The position numbers and the translations under genes were made by a program. DNA of 64,000 nt from Clostridium thermarum (lineage in GTDB: Bacteria; Bacillota; Clostridia; Clostridiales; Clostridiaceae). The stretch covers positions 1,510,001-1,574,000 of the forward strand of contig NZ_CP040924.1 in assembly GCF_006351925.1 (NCBI RefSeq). The letters are read 5' to 3'. Positions 62,128-64,000 of the stretch are shown here, piece by piece (positions within the stretch are counted from its first letter, which is position 1; each line of letters begins with the position of its first letter). A model generated the notes under the pieces. That model searched no databases, was not told the origin of the DNA, and worked only from the letters and a program-made list of their open reading frames with translations.

Positions 62128-63288
62128 ATGATAAGAGTCAATAAATATTATGCTGTTCTGATGTTAACCATGATGGGACTAGTACTTTTAATTGGCGGAG
62201 ACTTCCTTTATCTGGCCTTTTACACAGCTCTTATTATAACTTTCTTTTCATTGGCATACATATTAATCGTTAAGTATGCCCTTAAATTTCAAGTTGAGTT
62301 TAAAAGAGATTACTATTCCACTGGAGATTCCTGTGAAAGTATTATAAAACTTAATTTTGATTTTCTGCTGCCTATCCCATACTTGAAAGTAAAAAGTGAT
62401 ATCCTTAAGTACAGTGAAGGTGAGCATACCGGCGAAGTAACAAATATGAACTATGATGAAGATAAATGGATAAAAAGAAAAATTACATTTAATAAAAGGG
62501 GTCTCTATTATATAGGAAAGGCATATATTGAAGTGTCTGATATCTTTAAAATATTTACTTACATTAAGCATGAGGACAAGAACATTAATGTAAAGGTATA
62601 TCCCAAAATTTATAAGATAGATTATATTGACATCGGTGGAAAAGACATATTTCTTGAAAAGTATGATAAACATTCCACCAACGAAGACCAGTCCATTATT
62701 AAAGATGTGAGAAAGTATAGGCTTGGTGATAGTTTAAAAAAGGTTCATTGGAAAATAAGTGCAAAGTTAGGAGAACTATATGTTAAGAATACTGAGACCA
62801 TATCCGGTGAGCAATACGTAGTTTTAGTGGACATGAATAAGGAAAATTACAATTATGAGGATGTTTTTGTTGAGGAAAGGGTTGTAGAGTTGGCATCATC
62901 CATTCTGCATTATCTTTCTGAAAGAGAGATAAATGCAGATGTATATTTCAACAAAAAGAATATGATGGTAAAACAGGTAATGAATAAGCAGACTTTTGAT
63001 GAATTTATGGATTTTATTGTTACAGAGAAAAGTGATGGAGAGTTGTGCATTCAGGAGTTTATCTACTCAATCATCAGCCGTATTCATAGAAGCAATAAAA
63101 TGCTTTTGGTCTTACCGGACTTAAAAGCAAATATAGTGGAGAATACCTTAGCTTTAAGAGATATGGGGTTTGATGTCTCTGTGTTCTATTGTGTTGAGAC
63201 TGGTAACAATGAAGAATATAGGTGTAGACTGCAGATGGCAGGAATAAGCTGCACAGGAATAAGTGAAATCATGAATTGTGAAACCTAA
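62128..63288 (+). CDS. DUF58 domain protein
   Basis: 386 residues: two N-terminal membrane helices (about 10-50), a beta-rich region, and the DUF58 block DVRKYRLGDSLKKVHWKISAKLGELYVK, followed by a VWA-like region VVLVDMNKENYNY. Function unknown; partner of MoxR. Confidence 0.88.
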   Translation: MIRVNKYYAVLMLTMMGLVLLIGGDFLYLAFYTALIITFFSLAYILIVKYALKFQVEFKRDYYSTGDSCESIIKLNFDFLLPIPYLKVKSDILKYSEGEHTGEVTNMNYDEDKWIKRKITFNKRGLYYIGKAYIEVSDIFKIFTYIKHEDKNINVKVYPKIYKIDYIDIGGKDIFLEKYDKHSTNEDQSIIKDVRKYRLGDSLKKVHWKISAKLGELYVKNTETISGEQYVVLVDMNKENYNYEDVFVEERVVELASSILHYLSEREINADVYFNKKNMMVKQVMNKQTFDEFMDFIVTEKSDGELCIQEFIYSIISRIHRSNKMLLVLPDLKANIVENTLALRDMGFDVSVFYCVETGNNEEYRCRLQMAGISCTGISEIMNCET

Positions 63289-63313
63289 GCTCATATAGGG
63301 GAGGCAGAATAAA

Positions 63314-64000
63314 ATGAAATTACTCTTAGGCCCTATAAATAAAAATATTATATATATTACCCCTAAAGTACTATTGGTAATTGGCTTAATAATCAATATG
63401 ATTTTAACAGCAAAGTTTTATAATATTACATTTATAGATCCCATCATAGTACTTGTTGTATTACTGCTAGGTATTTTAATAGAACATCTATATGGTGTAT
63501 GCCTTAAAAAGTTATATACAAAACTTGCTGCTGCTGTTCTTTTAGTATATTTTTATATAAAAGTAGTAAGCACCTGGGGAATCAAATCCTTACAAGAATA
63601 TTTTGCTATAATCAAAGACACAAATATAAAAATATTCTATAGTCAGGAGATACCTATATACGATATTTTCCCAGTTGCACTTTTACTGGTGATTTTTATT
63701 ATCGTTTTGGTATTTGCTGCAGACAGGAAATTACTGGGCAATTGGTCTATTGTAGCTCAGTTTATATATTTAACTTATGTTTCCTATTATTCCAAGGGCA
63801 ATAGAATATTTTATATTATATTAATTATACTTTCTATTTTATACTTTTCTACGAATACTTACAGGAGGACCAAGCTACAAGCAGATAGGGAGAGGTTAAA
63901 ATTTTCAGTAGAAGCAAAAAAGGTGTGTAAAAATTATATTATAGCATCTCTTGCTGTTTTTCTCATAGCACTTGGTCTGGTTAAAGTAACGGGGACAAAA
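63314..64000 (+). CDS. Transglutaminase-like membrane protein, N-terminal part
   Basis: The frame is open from ATG 63314 (GGGGAGG site) to the end of the window, 229 codons, so the gene continues outside. The visible part consists of six or seven membrane helices, two of them after a polar segment RRTKLQADRERLKFSVEAKK. In this operon position the gene normally encodes a TgpA-like protein with an external transglutaminase-like domain, which is not visible here. Confidence 0.7.
   Translation, partial: MKLLLGPINKNIIYITPKVLLVIGLIINMILTAKFYNITFIDPIIVLVVLLLGILIEHLYGVCLKKLYTKLAAAVLLVYFYIKVVSTWGIKSLQEYFAIIKDTNIKIFYSQEIPIYDIFPVALLLVIFIIVLVFAADRKLLGNWSIVAQFIYLTYVSYYSKGNRIFYIILIILSILYFSTNTYRRTKLQADRERLKFSVEAKKVCKNYIIASLAVFLIALGLVKVTGTK

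Overview
The window looks like a chromosomal segment of an anaerobic, endospore-forming Firmicute, most likely a Clostridium or close relative. It is AT-rich, has strong GGAGG-type ribosome binding sites with frequent GTG/TTG starts, and carries a complete spoIIIAA-AH operon, spoIVB, spo0A, spoIIM, two D,D-carboxypeptidases and gerW in the usual clostridial order. No rRNA, tRNA, phage or CRISPR locus was seen.

Layout. 1-3.1 kb: tail of a division/lipoprotein block (ylmH fragment, divIVA, a yteA-like DksA protein, lspA, rluD). 3.1-5.2 kb: pyrR and a uracil permease under a PyrR attenuator, with a second PyrR-type hairpin at the permease ribosome binding site. 5.4-8.4 kb: an RNA methyltransferase and convergent rqcH. 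8.6-15.0 kb: a type IV pilus operon (pilB, pilC, four prepilins, a PilX-like protein and divergent PilM/N/O-like proteins). 15.2-21.4 kb: efp, a CD1247-like gene and spoIIIAA-AH. 21.5-33.9 kb: yqhY, nusB, folD, xseAB, ispA, dxs, tlyA, nadK, argR, recN, spoIVB, spo0A, much as in Bacillus subtilis. 34.3-41.4 kb: spoIIM, a xerD-like gene, dacF, scpAB, gerW, a DUF2953 gene and a second dac gene. 41.6-45.5 kb: an uncharacterised pair of iron-sulfur/flavin proteins, a long PRPP synthetase and a small orphan gene. 45.5-47.3 kb: an IS30-family element. 47.4-54.7 kb: RNA-controlled genes: gltX behind a T-box, a GDT1-family manganese transporter behind a yybP-ykoY riboswitch, and two PLP sulfur enzymes each behind a SAM-I riboswitch, plus a rhodanese. 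54.7-64 kb: cheX, a secreted protein behind a c-di-AMP riboswitch, a broken CDF transporter, a two-component system divergent from a VTC/DUF4956 pair, and a moxR-DUF58-transglutaminase operon cut by the window end.

How it works together. Most of the first 41 kb is core sporulation, division and housekeeping. The spo0A promoter has an excellent SigH match with an overlapping 0A box, the usual autoregulatory design. The right third is rich in cis-acting RNA: a T-box, Mn2+, two SAM and one c-di-AMP riboswitch. Together with the PyrR elements this gives at least seven RNA regulatory devices in the window.

The least explained items are the XerD homologue with three altered catalytic positions, the Cys-rich flavoprotein pair, the Cys-bearing C-terminal extension of the GDT1 transporter, three long intergenic hairpin elements (two with heptamer-like arms), and the phased repeats between the two-component system and the VTC operon. 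All functional calls are by recognition of sequence; no database search was run.
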